Below, piece by piece: positions 1-6,179 of a stretch of DNA of 64,000 nt. The stretch is from positions 1 to 64,000 of the forward strand of contig NZ_CAMQSF010000011.1 of the NCBI RefSeq assembly GCF_947036865.1, given 5' to 3'. Every line of letters begins with the position of its first letter. Within the stretch, counting starts at the first letter, position 1. The stretch is from an uncultured Caulobacter sp. GTDB lineage: Bacteria; Pseudomonadota; Alphaproteobacteria; Caulobacterales; Caulobacteraceae. The notes beneath the pieces are model-generated. The model made no database searches, was not told the DNA's origin, and was given only the letters and a program-made list of their open reading frames with translations. The position numbers and the translations under genes are program-made.

Positions 1-55
1 AAACCCTCCTCTAAACGGAACCCTCAATCTGTCTCATGGGCGCTGACGGCGGACA
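1..55. mobile_element. Probable insertion sequence end (partial)
   Basis: The lasso C-protein reading frame is typical up to about base 56 and then turns into unrelated residues and a stop. The foreign stretch ends, read on the plus strand, in GGCGGACA, so the element would start with TG and end with CA as many insertion sequences do. No transposase lies inside the window, so the family cannot be named. The boundary is inferred from where the protein stops looking like its family. Confidence 0.4.
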
Positions 56-884
56 CTTGCGCCTGATCGCGATAGAAGTTGATCGCGCCAGTGGGACGCC
101 GACCGGCCCGGGCGAGCGCGGTGGCGACGATCGCCGAGTCCAGTCCGCCGGAGATTTCACAGAGCATCGTCTCGGCATCGCTGGCCTCAGCCGCGACGCT
201 GACGTCCACCCAGCGCCTGAGCGCGTCAGCAGGATCGTCCGGCGGCCTGCGCTCGCGCACGATCCGGGCTGGCGACCAAAGGCGCAGGGATTCGCCCGCG
301 CCGACACCATGCCGGCACTCTCCGGGGTCAACGCCCAGGACGCCGCTCAGCGGCGGGGCCGCGCCGGTCCGGCGAGGATCGTCCAGGAGATCGCCGACCC
401 GGCGCCAATCGATCGCAAGCCCTAGCGGCGCGGCCAGGCCCCTGGGGGCTTCTGATCCAATCAAGGTGACGCCGTCCCGGCGCCAGATGAAGGCCTCGAC
501 CTGACCGGTAGGATCGCGCAGCACGACCGGCGGGTCGGGGCGTCGCGGGGCCAGCACCGCCACGTAGCCGCCCCAAGCGCTCTGGATGAGGCGCGAGACC
601 GCCTCGATGGGATCCAGATCGACCAGGCCATCGAGCTGAGGTTGGCGCGCCTCCCCAGCCTCTCCCGCCGCTCGATCGAATACGCGCCCCAGCAAGACGC
701 CACCGACGCCGTGCGCGCCGGCAAGCGGCAGGACCGGCAGCGGCGCGGCGCCCTTGACCAGCACCGCCAGGGCATAGGCCTTGACGACATGGCGCCATCC
801 TTGCCGCGCGACCAGGTCTTCGAGCATGGCGTCGAAGGCGGCGGCGGTGGCGCCGGGCGTGCGGACCAGAACGATATAGCCCAT
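24..884 (-). pseudogene. Lasso peptide cyclase (C protein), truncated
   Basis: This is the N-terminal half of the asparagine-synthetase-like lasso cyclase, which adenylates the ring Glu/Asp side chain so that the core N-terminus can attack it. Residues 1-230 form the glutaminase-like domain and residues 245-250 (SGGLDS) are the ATP-binding loop. After Gln276 the family similarity ends and a stop follows ten residues later, whereas complete C proteins are about 550-620 residues. The ATG lies three bases after the B gene stop, so the two were co-translated. Without the rest of the synthetase domain the protein should be inactive. The break coincides with a probable insertion sequence end. Confidence 0.85.
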
Positions 885-887
885 GGC

Positions 888-1535
888 TCAGACCACCAGG
901 ATCGGGTGGTAGGCGGACAGGCGCTCGGCCTCGTCGTCCAAGACCGCGTCCTCGACCTGTAGCCAGCAATGAGCGTCGAAAGGCCAGACGCTGACGCCAA
1001 AGACCCAGGCTGCGTCGTGCCCGAGCGCGCGAAGATAGGCGCGCAGCATGTGGCTGCGAAAAAGGCAGGCGCCGTCGATCGGGAGCCACGGCGTCAGGCG
1101 TCGGTAGGCCGCCAGATCGTCGAGGAAGTCAGGCGAGAGCGCCTGGGCCTGGGCGGGCGGTCCGGCAATGAGCTGCGCGAACGGCCGGTACCGGCCGGCG
1201 CGCGCGACGAGGACCGCGTGCGCCAGGGCGCGCCATCGCCGCACGGTCGCACGCGCGTCGATCGTCTCGAGGTGCTCCAGGATCCGACGCGCCGTGCGCG
1301 CCACCGGCGCGACACAGGCCGGCTCTGTCGTCGGGAGCGTCCCGCGCTCGGCCAATCGCGCCTCAACCAGCGCTCGCGCCAGCGGTTCGGGCGCGCCGTG
1401 CACCTGGCCGTCCGGGTCGATAACCACGCCCCTGATCGCGGGCAGGCAGAAATAGGCGTCGGCTTCGGCGTCGAGCAACACCAGGTCGTCCTCGACGCTG
1501 ACTCCGCGCACGTGTCGGGCCAGGCACAGCGACAT
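888..1535 (-). CDS. Lasso peptide maturation protease (B protein)
   Basis: This protein removes the leader from the lasso precursor. The first ~80 residues resemble the PqqD-like leader-recognition domain, and residues ~85-215 are the transglutaminase-type cysteine protease. Visible catalytic candidates are Cys157 in ACLFRS, His189 in FDAHCW and Asp200/201 in VLDDE. At 215 residues it is a fused one-piece B protein, as in proteobacterial clusters. A GGAGG ribosome binding site lies four bases before the ATG. It sits between the precursor genes and the cyclase in the usual A-B-C order, with a strong hairpin separating it from the precursors. Confidence 0.93.
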   Translation of the reverse strand: MSLCLARHVRGVSVEDDLVLLDAEADAYFCLPAIRGVVIDPDGQVHGAPEPLARALVEARLAERGTLPTTEPACVAPVARTARRILEHLETIDARATVRRWRALAHAVLVARAGRYRPFAQLIAGPPAQAQALSPDFLDDLAAYRRLTPWLPIDGACLFRSHMLRAYLRALGHDAAWVFGVSVWPFDAHCWLQVEDAVLDDEAERLSAYHPILVV

Positions 1536-1568
1536 GCTGCCTCCAGAGACTTTGGGAAAGACAGGGAG

Positions 1569-1588
1569 CCGGCGCCGCGCGGCGCCGG
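1569..1588 (-). terminator. Hairpin between lasso precursor 2 and B gene
   Basis: A perfect 8-bp stem CCGGCGCC/GGCGCCGG encloses a GCGC loop. There is no T-run after it. Its place between precursor and processing genes fits an attenuator or mRNA-stabilising 3' end that keeps precursor transcript in excess; this role is inferred. Confidence 0.5.
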
Positions 1589-1596
1589 CGCGCCCG

Positions 1597-1710
1597 CTAG
1601 ACAGGGTCGTAGTAGAGCGGCAGGCCTTCTTCCATGTGCATAGTGCCGCCGCCGGCTCGGGTCAGGGCCATGGCGCTGCCGAGGCGGATCAGTCGAGGCA
1701 TGGAGGTCAT
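1597..1710 (-). CDS. Lasso peptide precursor 2
   Basis: A 37-residue precursor not flagged by usual ORF length cut-offs. The leader MTSMPRLIRLGSAMALTR ends with Thr at position -2, the residue the B/C enzymes recognise. The predicted 19-residue core is AGGGTMHMEEGLPLYYDPV, giving an Ala1-Glu9 nine-member macrolactam ring. The Ala1, Glu9 and YDP tail resemble caulonodin VI of Caulobacter sp. K31. GGAGA precedes the ATG. The leader shares LIRLGSA and LT with the neighbouring precursor, so the two are paralogues with diverged cores. Confidence 0.92.
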   Translation of the reverse strand: MTSMPRLIRLGSAMALTRAGGGTMHMEEGLPLYYDPV

Positions 1711-1797
1711 TGGACCGTCTCCATGAGCGTATGCCGCGCAAAAGCGCGATGAGACGGCGCGCCGTCGGATTGTGACCGGCAGGCGCGCCGCACGGAA

Positions 1798-1823
1798 GAC
1801 GGCGTCCGCGAGCGGGCGCCGTC
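1798..1823 (-). terminator. Hairpin between the two lasso precursors
   Basis: A stem of about 11 bp (GACGGCG...CGCCGTC, extended inwards by TCCGC/GCGGG) with a very short loop lies just downstream of precursor 1. A second palindrome, GACGGCGCGCCGTC, lies at 1753-1766. They probably set 3' ends or stabilise the precursor message. Confidence 0.45.
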
Positions 1824-1833
1824 CGCGCCGGGT

Positions 1834-1947
1834 TCAGAGCGGGTCGTACCGGATGAACTCGACGGACTCGGCCTTCAGGGTGCCGCCGCTGGCCTGGGTC
1901 AGCTGCTTGGCCGAGCCGAGGCGGATCAGTTGCAGGGAGTCACGCAT
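1834..1947 (-). CDS. Lasso peptide precursor 1
   Basis: A 37-residue precursor. The leader MRDSLQLIRLGSAKQLTQ carries Thr at -2, and the predicted 19-residue core ASGGTLKAESVEFIRYDPL has Ala1 and Glu9 for a nine-member ring and a C-terminal YDP motif shared with precursor 2. A strong AAAGGAG site lies upstream of the ATG. It is the first gene after the GntR regulator and the first precursor in the transcript. Ring size and cleavage site follow the caulonodin pattern and are predictions. Confidence 0.93.
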   Translation of the reverse strand: MRDSLQLIRLGSAKQLTQASGGTLKAESVEFIRYDPL

Positions 1948-2008
1948 CGCAGGTCTCCTTTCGTTCAGCCGCGGGTTGCGGCTTAATCAGGAGGCGACGC
2001 GGAGGTGG

Positions 2009-2035
2009 TATATTCAAACTATATCCGGGCTATAT
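2009..2035 (-). promoter_or_regulatory. Three phased TATAT repeats before lasso genes
   Basis: TATAT occurs at 2009-2013, 2020-2024 and 2031-2035, exactly 11 bp apart, about one helical turn. The third copy overlaps the GntR stop codon. The array lies ~60 bp before the first precursor and is AT-rich in a GC-rich region, so it is a candidate operator/promoter for the adjacent GntR protein. Confidence 0.5.
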
Positions 2036-2647
2036 CTGCAGCCGCTCGAGGGTCGCCGAAAGAACCCGCGCCGCGCCCTGGATGCGCCGGCGGTAGAAGG
2101 CCCGGGCGAGCGCGCGCAAGCGGCCGGGGTCGGGATAGGCCTGCGCCAGTTCGGCCATGACCGCCTCGGTGTCGCCGATCACCAGGGCTTCGGCCGCAAT
2201 AAACACCGACAGGGGCTCACGCGTGCGCCGCAAAGCAGCCAGCAGGGTGCGGTCTCCGGCCAGGGCCACGATCACATCGAAGACCTGGTTGGGATCCTCG
2301 CCGTCGATCAGCGGCCAGGACGCGCGCCTTACCGGCCCAACGCCACGAGCCGCACCGCCCCGGGCATCGGCCGACAAAGCGGCCAGGACGTGGGCCAGGT
2401 TCAAGCGATAGAGTTCGGCCAGGCTCGTGGCGTCATGCGAGCGGCCGACATAGCCGGTCCGGGTGCGGACGATCAGACCTTCGCCGGCCAACCATGCCAG
2501 AGCTTCTCGCACCGGGGTCTGGCTGACGCCAAGCGCCTTGGCGAGCAGATTGATGGCCAGGGCCCGGCCCTGCAGCCCCTCCCCCTCCCGAAGCTTCAGC
2601 CGAATGGCTTCCAACGCCCGCTCGAACGGATCGCGATCACGGCTCAC
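2030..2647 (-). CDS. GntR-family regulator of the lasso cluster
   Basis: The N-terminal ~70 residues form a GntR winged helix (LAKALGVSQTPVREALAWLAGEGL) and the rest is an all-helical FCD-type effector domain of roughly 130 residues. It is upstream of and codirectional with the precursor genes, and GntR regulators are known partners of Caulobacter-type lasso clusters. I chose the GTG at 2647 because GGGGAT sits just before it; a TTG at 2671 would add eight residues. The ligand is unknown. Its probable binding site is the phased TATAT array overlapping its own 3' end. Confidence 0.85.
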   Translation of the reverse strand: MSRDRDPFERALEAIRLKLREGEGLQGRALAINLLAKALGVSQTPVREALAWLAGEGLIVRTRTGYVGRSHDATSLAELYRLNLAHVLAALSADARGGAARGVGPVRRASWPLIDGEDPNQVFDVIVALAGDRTLLAALRRTREPLSVFIAAEALVIGDTEAVMAELAQAYPDPGRLRALARAFYRRRIQGAARVLSATLERLQI

Positions 2648-2890
2648 GACATCCCCACCACAAAGCGGCAAGCGTGAACGTCCCGCTTCCTGGCTGTCGA
2701 GGCGCGAAGGGCGCGATGCGCCACCAGGCGGTCAAATGTGTTCGCTCAGAGACTCAACCGGTGGGTGGAAACCAGAAGACGACGGCTCTTCCCCCAGAAT
2801 CGTGCGGATTGGTTCGCATGGTTTAGAGCAAACCCGTCGCCGATCCCGCGACGGGCGCCGGAATTCGCAAAAACCTGCCCACCTGCACGC

Positions 2891-2943
2891 AATTGCAACC
2901 TTCGGTCATTGATCCGGCTGCGGACGAGCGCCAGATTGCAATT
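2891..2943 (+). promoter_or_regulatory. Inverted TTGCAATT pair upstream of XRE gene
   Basis: AATTGCAA at 2891-2898 and its reverse complement TTGCAATT at 2936-2943 lie 45 bp apart, ending ~38 bp before the XRE start codon. This could be an autoregulatory operator that needs looping or two dimers. The rest of 2648-2980 shows no gene. Confidence 0.35.
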
Positions 2944-2980
2944 CTGCCTTAGGTTGACCGCGTGTGGTTGCGGAGTGAGC

Positions 2981-3469
2981 ATGTCCCAGCAGGATATCAG
3001 CTATGCCCGGCAGTCGGAGTTGCTGTCCACAATCCTCAAGAAGATCCGGGTCATACGAAGGCTCACCCAGGTCGAAGTCGCCGAGGCGATGGGCATCGCC
3101 GAGAAGACCTACGAGAACTTCGAGGCGGGTCGAGGACGCTTGCACTTCGACCGCATCAAGCGGTTCGCGGAGGTGACACGCAGCGACGCCTTGGCGATCG
3201 TCCACGGCGTCATGTTCGAGGATCCGGAAGTGGCCTACCGGGCGATGGACAACAAGTCGTCCATGATCCTTTGGCTGGCCCACCGGGAGTTCAGCGCCGA
3301 GGCCGGAGACGCCGGCGCCCTGCTCCCGGGGACCGCCATTTTCGAGGCCTTCCGGCAGGCATTCGCCCATCTAAAGGCCTTGTTGGCGCGGCGCCGCGAC
3401 GGGGCCGAGCACTGGCTCGAACGAGAGATCGGCCGGCTCTACCGCAGCGGTGACGCTTCGGAAACTTGA
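2981..3469 (+). CDS. XRE-family helix-turn-helix regulator
   Basis: A 162-residue protein with a Cro/CI-type helix-turn-helix at about residues 12-65 (KIRVIRRLTQVEVAEAMGIAEKTYENFEAGRGR). A C-terminal segment of ~90 residues has no recognised family. The ATG at 2981 was chosen because the long upstream extension has no domain and runs through AT-rich operator-like sequence. It is convergent with the DUF736 gene that ends seven bases downstream. Target genes are unknown. Confidence 0.8.
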   Translation: MSQQDISYARQSELLSTILKKIRVIRRLTQVEVAEAMGIAEKTYENFEAGRGRLHFDRIKRFAEVTRSDALAIVHGVMFEDPEVAYRAMDNKSSMILWLAHREFSAEAGDAGALLPGTAIFEAFRQAFAHLKALLARRRDGAEHWLEREIGRLYRSGDASET

Positions 3470-3476
3470 CCCAGGC

Positions 3477-3803
3477 CTAGGCGGGCGGCGGTTTGTCGAC
3501 CGGCGTCTCGGCCCGGCGGAACCAGACCAGCGGCAGCACCCCATCCTCGGCGGCCATGATCCGGCCGCTCACCGGCTCGGGCCAGGTCGGGTCGTCGATC
3601 TTGACGCTGAGCACCGCGCCGCTGGCGTCATTGACCCGCCAGCCTGCCCCGCACTCGCGCTGCCCCGACCAGGCGATGAAGTCCGGGGCCTTGGCCGAGA
3701 ACTTCTCGGCTGGGGTCAGGGTGATGAGCGCGTCGCTGGCGAAGGTGTCCAGCTTGCCGGTGAAGCCGTCGCCGTCGCGACGGAATTGGCCGATGGTCAT
3801 CAT
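3477..3803 (-). CDS. DUF736 family protein (copy 1)
   Basis: This 108-residue protein belongs to DUF736, a small beta-rich family of unknown function found mainly on alphaproteobacterial plasmids and integrative elements. Visible family features are the start MTIGQF, the GDGFTGKLDT strand, the KAPDFIAW segment and the LSVKIDDPTWPEPV block. The start is ATGATG behind AAAGGAG. A 350-bp untranslated leader with a nested hairpin precedes it, resembling leaders before the ParB-like and DUF3768 genes in this window. Confidence 0.85.
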   Translation of the reverse strand: MMTIGQFRRDGDGFTGKLDTFASDALITLTPAEKFSAKAPDFIAWSGQRECGAGWRVNDASGAVLSVKIDDPTWPEPVSGRIMAAEDGVLPLVWFRRAETPVDKPPPA

Positions 3804-3860
3804 GAGGTTCTCCTTTTTGCGCTGTCGTGGTCCCCGCCTGGACGATGCCGGCGCCCGACC

Positions 3861-4107
3861 GGCGGCGGCTCGAGAGACCAGCTGGGGGGAGTTGAGCTGG
3901 TCGGACGAGCCGCCGCCTCGCCGCGCTCCGGGGGGAACGAGAGCGCCGCGACGCGCGGGTGCGAAACGGACGCCTGGGCGGGCGGTTGGTGGCGTCCTCG
4001 CGAGACCCGCAAGACCCTTGTGTGCCAGCGCCCAAAGGCTCTCAAGGCGCCCAGGACGCCAGTCGTAGAAAGACAGGCCATGGCGTGGAAACGGCGGCTC
4101 CGCCCCA
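3861..4107 (-). ncRNA. Candidate structured leader of DUF736 copy 1
   Basis: The gene-proximal part is a nested hairpin: a 12-bp outer stem (3861-3872 with 3906-3917) around an 8-bp inner stem GACCAGCT/AGCTGGTC. The distal part, 3953-4014, shares the order GGGTGCGAAACGGA, CCTCGCGAGACCCGC and a CGGCTCCGCC hairpin with the leaders at 8.4-8.6 and 23.2-23.4 kb, though this is the most diverged copy. It would be transcribed with the downstream gene. No other gene is seen in 3804-4154. Confidence 0.45.
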
Positions 4108-4154
4108 CGCCGAGCCCCGCTGAAGGCCGGCTTGAAACATCCCCGGCGCGCCGC

Positions 4155-4183
4155 GCCCGCCCCGCCGGATCGGCGGGGCGGGC
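4155..4183 (-). terminator. Terminator of DUF736 copy 2
   Basis: A perfect 13-bp stem GCCCGCCCCGCCG/CGGCGGGGCGGGC with a GAT loop begins just past the stop codon. A near-identical hairpin follows the inverted pseudogene copy at about 5141-5167. Confidence 0.7.
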
Positions 4184-4191
4184 TGACCGCC

Positions 4192-4512
4192 TTAGTCCTC
4201 CTTGGGGCCGGTGCTACGCGACCAGACCAGGGTGTGGACCGTCTCGATGACCACCAGGGCGGCGTTGATCGCCGCGCCGAACGAGGGGTCGTCCAGCTTG
4301 ACCGACAGGTACTCGTTGTTGTCCTTGCTCGTCTTCTTCCAGGCGGCCCCGAGATTGGCGGCGCCGGCGGTGATGCGGAAATCGGGGCTCTTGTCGCTGG
4401 GCTTGTCGGCGACCGGGCGGATCTGGACCTTCTTGAGGTTGATGGCCAGGGTGTGGATCTCGCCCGTGAACGAGCCGTCAGCGTTGGCGGTGAAGGCGCC
4501 GATGGTGGACAT
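4192..4512 (-). CDS. DUF736 family protein (copy 2)
   Basis: A 106-residue DUF736 protein with the canonical start MSTIGAF, the GSFTGEIHTLAINLKKV strand, KSPDFRITAG and an EYLSVKLDDPSFGAAINAAL block. It is closer to the family consensus than copy 1. The start codon follows GGAGAGACC. It is the intact arm of an inverted duplication whose other arm, 4820-5131, is a pseudogene. The function of the family is unknown; co-occurrence with ParB-like, nuclease and HU genes points to mobile-element housekeeping. Confidence 0.88.
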   Translation of the reverse strand: MSTIGAFTANADGSFTGEIHTLAINLKKVQIRPVADKPSDKSPDFRITAGAANLGAAWKKTSKDNNEYLSVKLDDPSFGAAINAALVVIETVHTLVWSRSTGPKED

Positions 4513-4819
4513 GGTGGTCTCTCCGATCTGAACCGGGCCGCGCCGATCGCGGCCTCGATGGCGATCGCTGGACCGGGGCTTAAAGTCCGCCCCGCAGAGC
4601 GCGCCCCGCCCGTCCAAGCCGTGCTTGCGGGCGCGCTCCCGGAGCCTTGCGGAGGACCGAAGGCGTTGAAGTTTCTTGTCTCGCGAGGAATGGGGCGCCT
4701 GCGCCCCAAGGGAAGAAAGTCCAAGGCCAAGGTTGCGGGGACGGACCGGTCCCCGGTCAGATCAGGCCAGAAGAGGACGCGGTCGACGCGCCCGGCTCAG
4801 ATTTTCATGGAGAGACCGC

Positions 4820-5131
4820 CTGTTCATCTCGGCGCCGGAACGACAACCCTGGCGGCTGGTTCAGCGGCGAGATCCACACCCTGACCATCGGCCTCGAGAG
4901 TCCAGGTCCGCCCGGTTGCCGACAAGTCCGCGACATGAGCTCGGGCTTTCGCATCACCTGCGGGAATGCCGGGTTCGGGCCGCCGGACGATGACGAGTAA
5001 GGATGACAGCGAGCACCAGTTGGTCAGCCTGGACGTCCCTTGTTCGGCGCGGCGATCAACGCCGCCCTGGCGATCGTCGAGAAGGCGACCCCCTGGTCTG
5101 GTCGCGCAGCACTGGCCCCGAGGTGGACTAA
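4820..5131 (+). pseudogene. DUF736 pseudogene, inverted copy
   Basis: Translated piecewise in shifting frames it reads FSGEIHTLTIGLE, SSGFRITCGNAGFG, LVSLDVP, FGAAINAALAIVEKAT and LVWSRSTGPEVD, in the family order. At the place of the start codon the sequence reads GCCTGTTCATC where copy 2 has ACCATGTCCACC, so the ATG is lost. At least three frame changes follow. The terminator hairpin downstream is retained. It is a recently decayed inverted duplicate of the gene at 4192-4512. Confidence 0.75.
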
Positions 5132-5287
5132 GGCGGTCAACCCGCCCCGCTGATCCGGTGGGGCGGGCGCGGCGCGCCGGTCCTTCAGCCCGTCACTCGA
5201 TCCCTGCCCTCGCGCGGTCCACTGGGCGCTGACGTCTTGATCCGAGGCTGACTGGCGAAGCGCGCGACGCAGGCTATAGGCAGGGAC

Positions 5288-5704
5288 ATGCCCGCTCCCG
5301 TCGTCATCGGCGTCATCATCGCCTGCACCGCGCCGACCGTTCACGACGGCGATACCCTGCGCTGCGGGAAGACGTATGTTCGGCTGTTCGGCGTCGACGC
5401 CCCGGAAGTGCGGCGCGGCAAGACGGCGGCGGAGCCCTTGGCCTACGAGGCTCGCGATTTGCTTTTCAGCCTGACCCGCGAGCGGGTCGGCTGTCGGGTT
5501 GTGGCGGCGGACCGCTACGGCCGGCAAGTGGCCAAGTGCTGGTCGAGCGCCAGTCCTGACCTCAACGCCGCGATGATCCGGTCGGGCCTGGCGACGGAGT
5601 GGCGCCGCTACAGCAAGGGCGCTTACGCCGCCGCGCAGGACGAGGCGCGCATCGCTAAACGTGGCAACTGGGCACCGGGGGCGACGGCGCGCCCGGCCCG
5701 CTGA
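5288..5704 (+). CDS. Thermonuclease-like (SNase) protein
   Basis: A 138-residue protein of the staphylococcal nuclease-like family. It shows TVHDGDTLRC (metal-binding aspartates), VRLFGVDAPEVRRGK with the catalytic-type Arg and Glu, DRYGRQVAKC, and the C-terminal AAMIRSGLATEWRRYS and EARIAKRGNW elements. The hydrophobic N-terminus PVVIGVIIACTA could be a short signal or simply the first strand. Such small nucleases are common cargo of plasmids and integrative elements and may act in DNA entry or scavenging. It is convergent with the next gene. Confidence 0.85.
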   Translation: MPAPVVIGVIIACTAPTVHDGDTLRCGKTYVRLFGVDAPEVRRGKTAAEPLAYEARDLLFSLTRERVGCRVVAADRYGRQVAKCWSSASPDLNAAMIRSGLATEWRRYSKGAYAAAQDEARIAKRGNWAPGATARPAR

Positions 5705-5715
5705 CCCCGCAGGCG

Positions 5716-6009
5716 CTAGACCTTGGCGTCCTCGCGGCTCTTGAGGTCTTCGAATGACTTGGGGTCTTCGCCCATCGCCACGGCCTCGGCGCGCGTCCAC
5801 ACCCTCGTCTCGCGGCCCTTGGCGACCTTGATCTGAATTCCGCGCGTACGAATGCCGCGTCCTAGCGTGGTGCAGCAGGTCGAAAGGTTGGCGCCGACCC
5901 AGTCATCCCGGTCGAAGGTGATCAGGCCGGGACGCTCGCCATCGTCGCCGGTCTTCTCGAAGGCGGCTTGCATCTCTTCGAGGATGCGGTCGATCTGATC
6001 CTGAGTCAT
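5716..6009 (-). CDS. Hypothetical protein
   Basis: A protein of unrecognised family, 97 residues from the ATG at 6009. It opens with the helix MTQDQIDRILEEMQAAFEKTG, has a central LITFDRDDWVGANLSTCC segment and a charged C-terminus with TRAEAVAMGEDPKSFEDL. Longer starts exist at 6060 (ATG) and 6096 (TTG) and would add a hydrophobic stretch; no clear ribosome binding site decides between them. It lies downstream of the ParB-like gene on the same strand, beyond that gene's terminators. Confidence 0.55.
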   Translation of the reverse strand: MTQDQIDRILEEMQAAFEKTGDDGERPGLITFDRDDWVGANLSTCCTTLGRGIRTRGIQIKVAKGRETRVWTRAEAVAMGEDPKSFEDLKSREDAKV

Positions 6010-6102
6010 CGAGCGGCGATAGGTCGATTCCGCGCGTCGCCGACCGTCGATCCAGACCATCAGCCCGATGGTCCACAGGAAAGCGGGCGACGCCAAACGA
6101 AA

Positions 6103-6174
6103 GCGGCCGATCCCAAAGGATCGGCCGCGCCGGTCTTGCCGAAAAGATGACGGGTGGCCGCAAGGCCGCCCGTC
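6103..6174 (-). terminator. Double terminator of the ParB-like gene
   Basis: Two hairpins lie directly after the ParB-like stop. The first (6149-6174) has an 11-bp stem with a TTGC loop and is followed by ATCTTTTC, an intrinsic terminator. The second (6103-6128) is a perfect 11-bp stem GCGGCCGATCC/GGATCGGCCGC. Confidence 0.75.
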
Positions 6175-6179
6175 CCTCC

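Larger units (their letters stand above)
4155..5170. repeat. Inverted duplication around DUF736 copy 2
   Basis: The left arm (about 4155-4560, minus) and right arm (about 4785-5170, plus) carry the same gene, the same terminator and the same short upstream segment. For example CCCGGTTCAGAT matches CCCGGCTCAGAT before the start. About 50 bases around the stop and terminator are nearly identical. The spacer 4560-4785 holds no gene; it contains GGGGCGCCTGCGCCCC and a TCTCGCGAGGA motif also seen in the leader of copy 1. Confidence 0.7.

Noticed and set aside
24-2647. Lasso isopeptidase or dedicated ABC exporter in the cluster
   Set aside because: No prolyl-oligopeptidase-like gene or ABC exporter lies in this part of the window; the M20 peptidase at 49.8 kb belongs to another locus and family.
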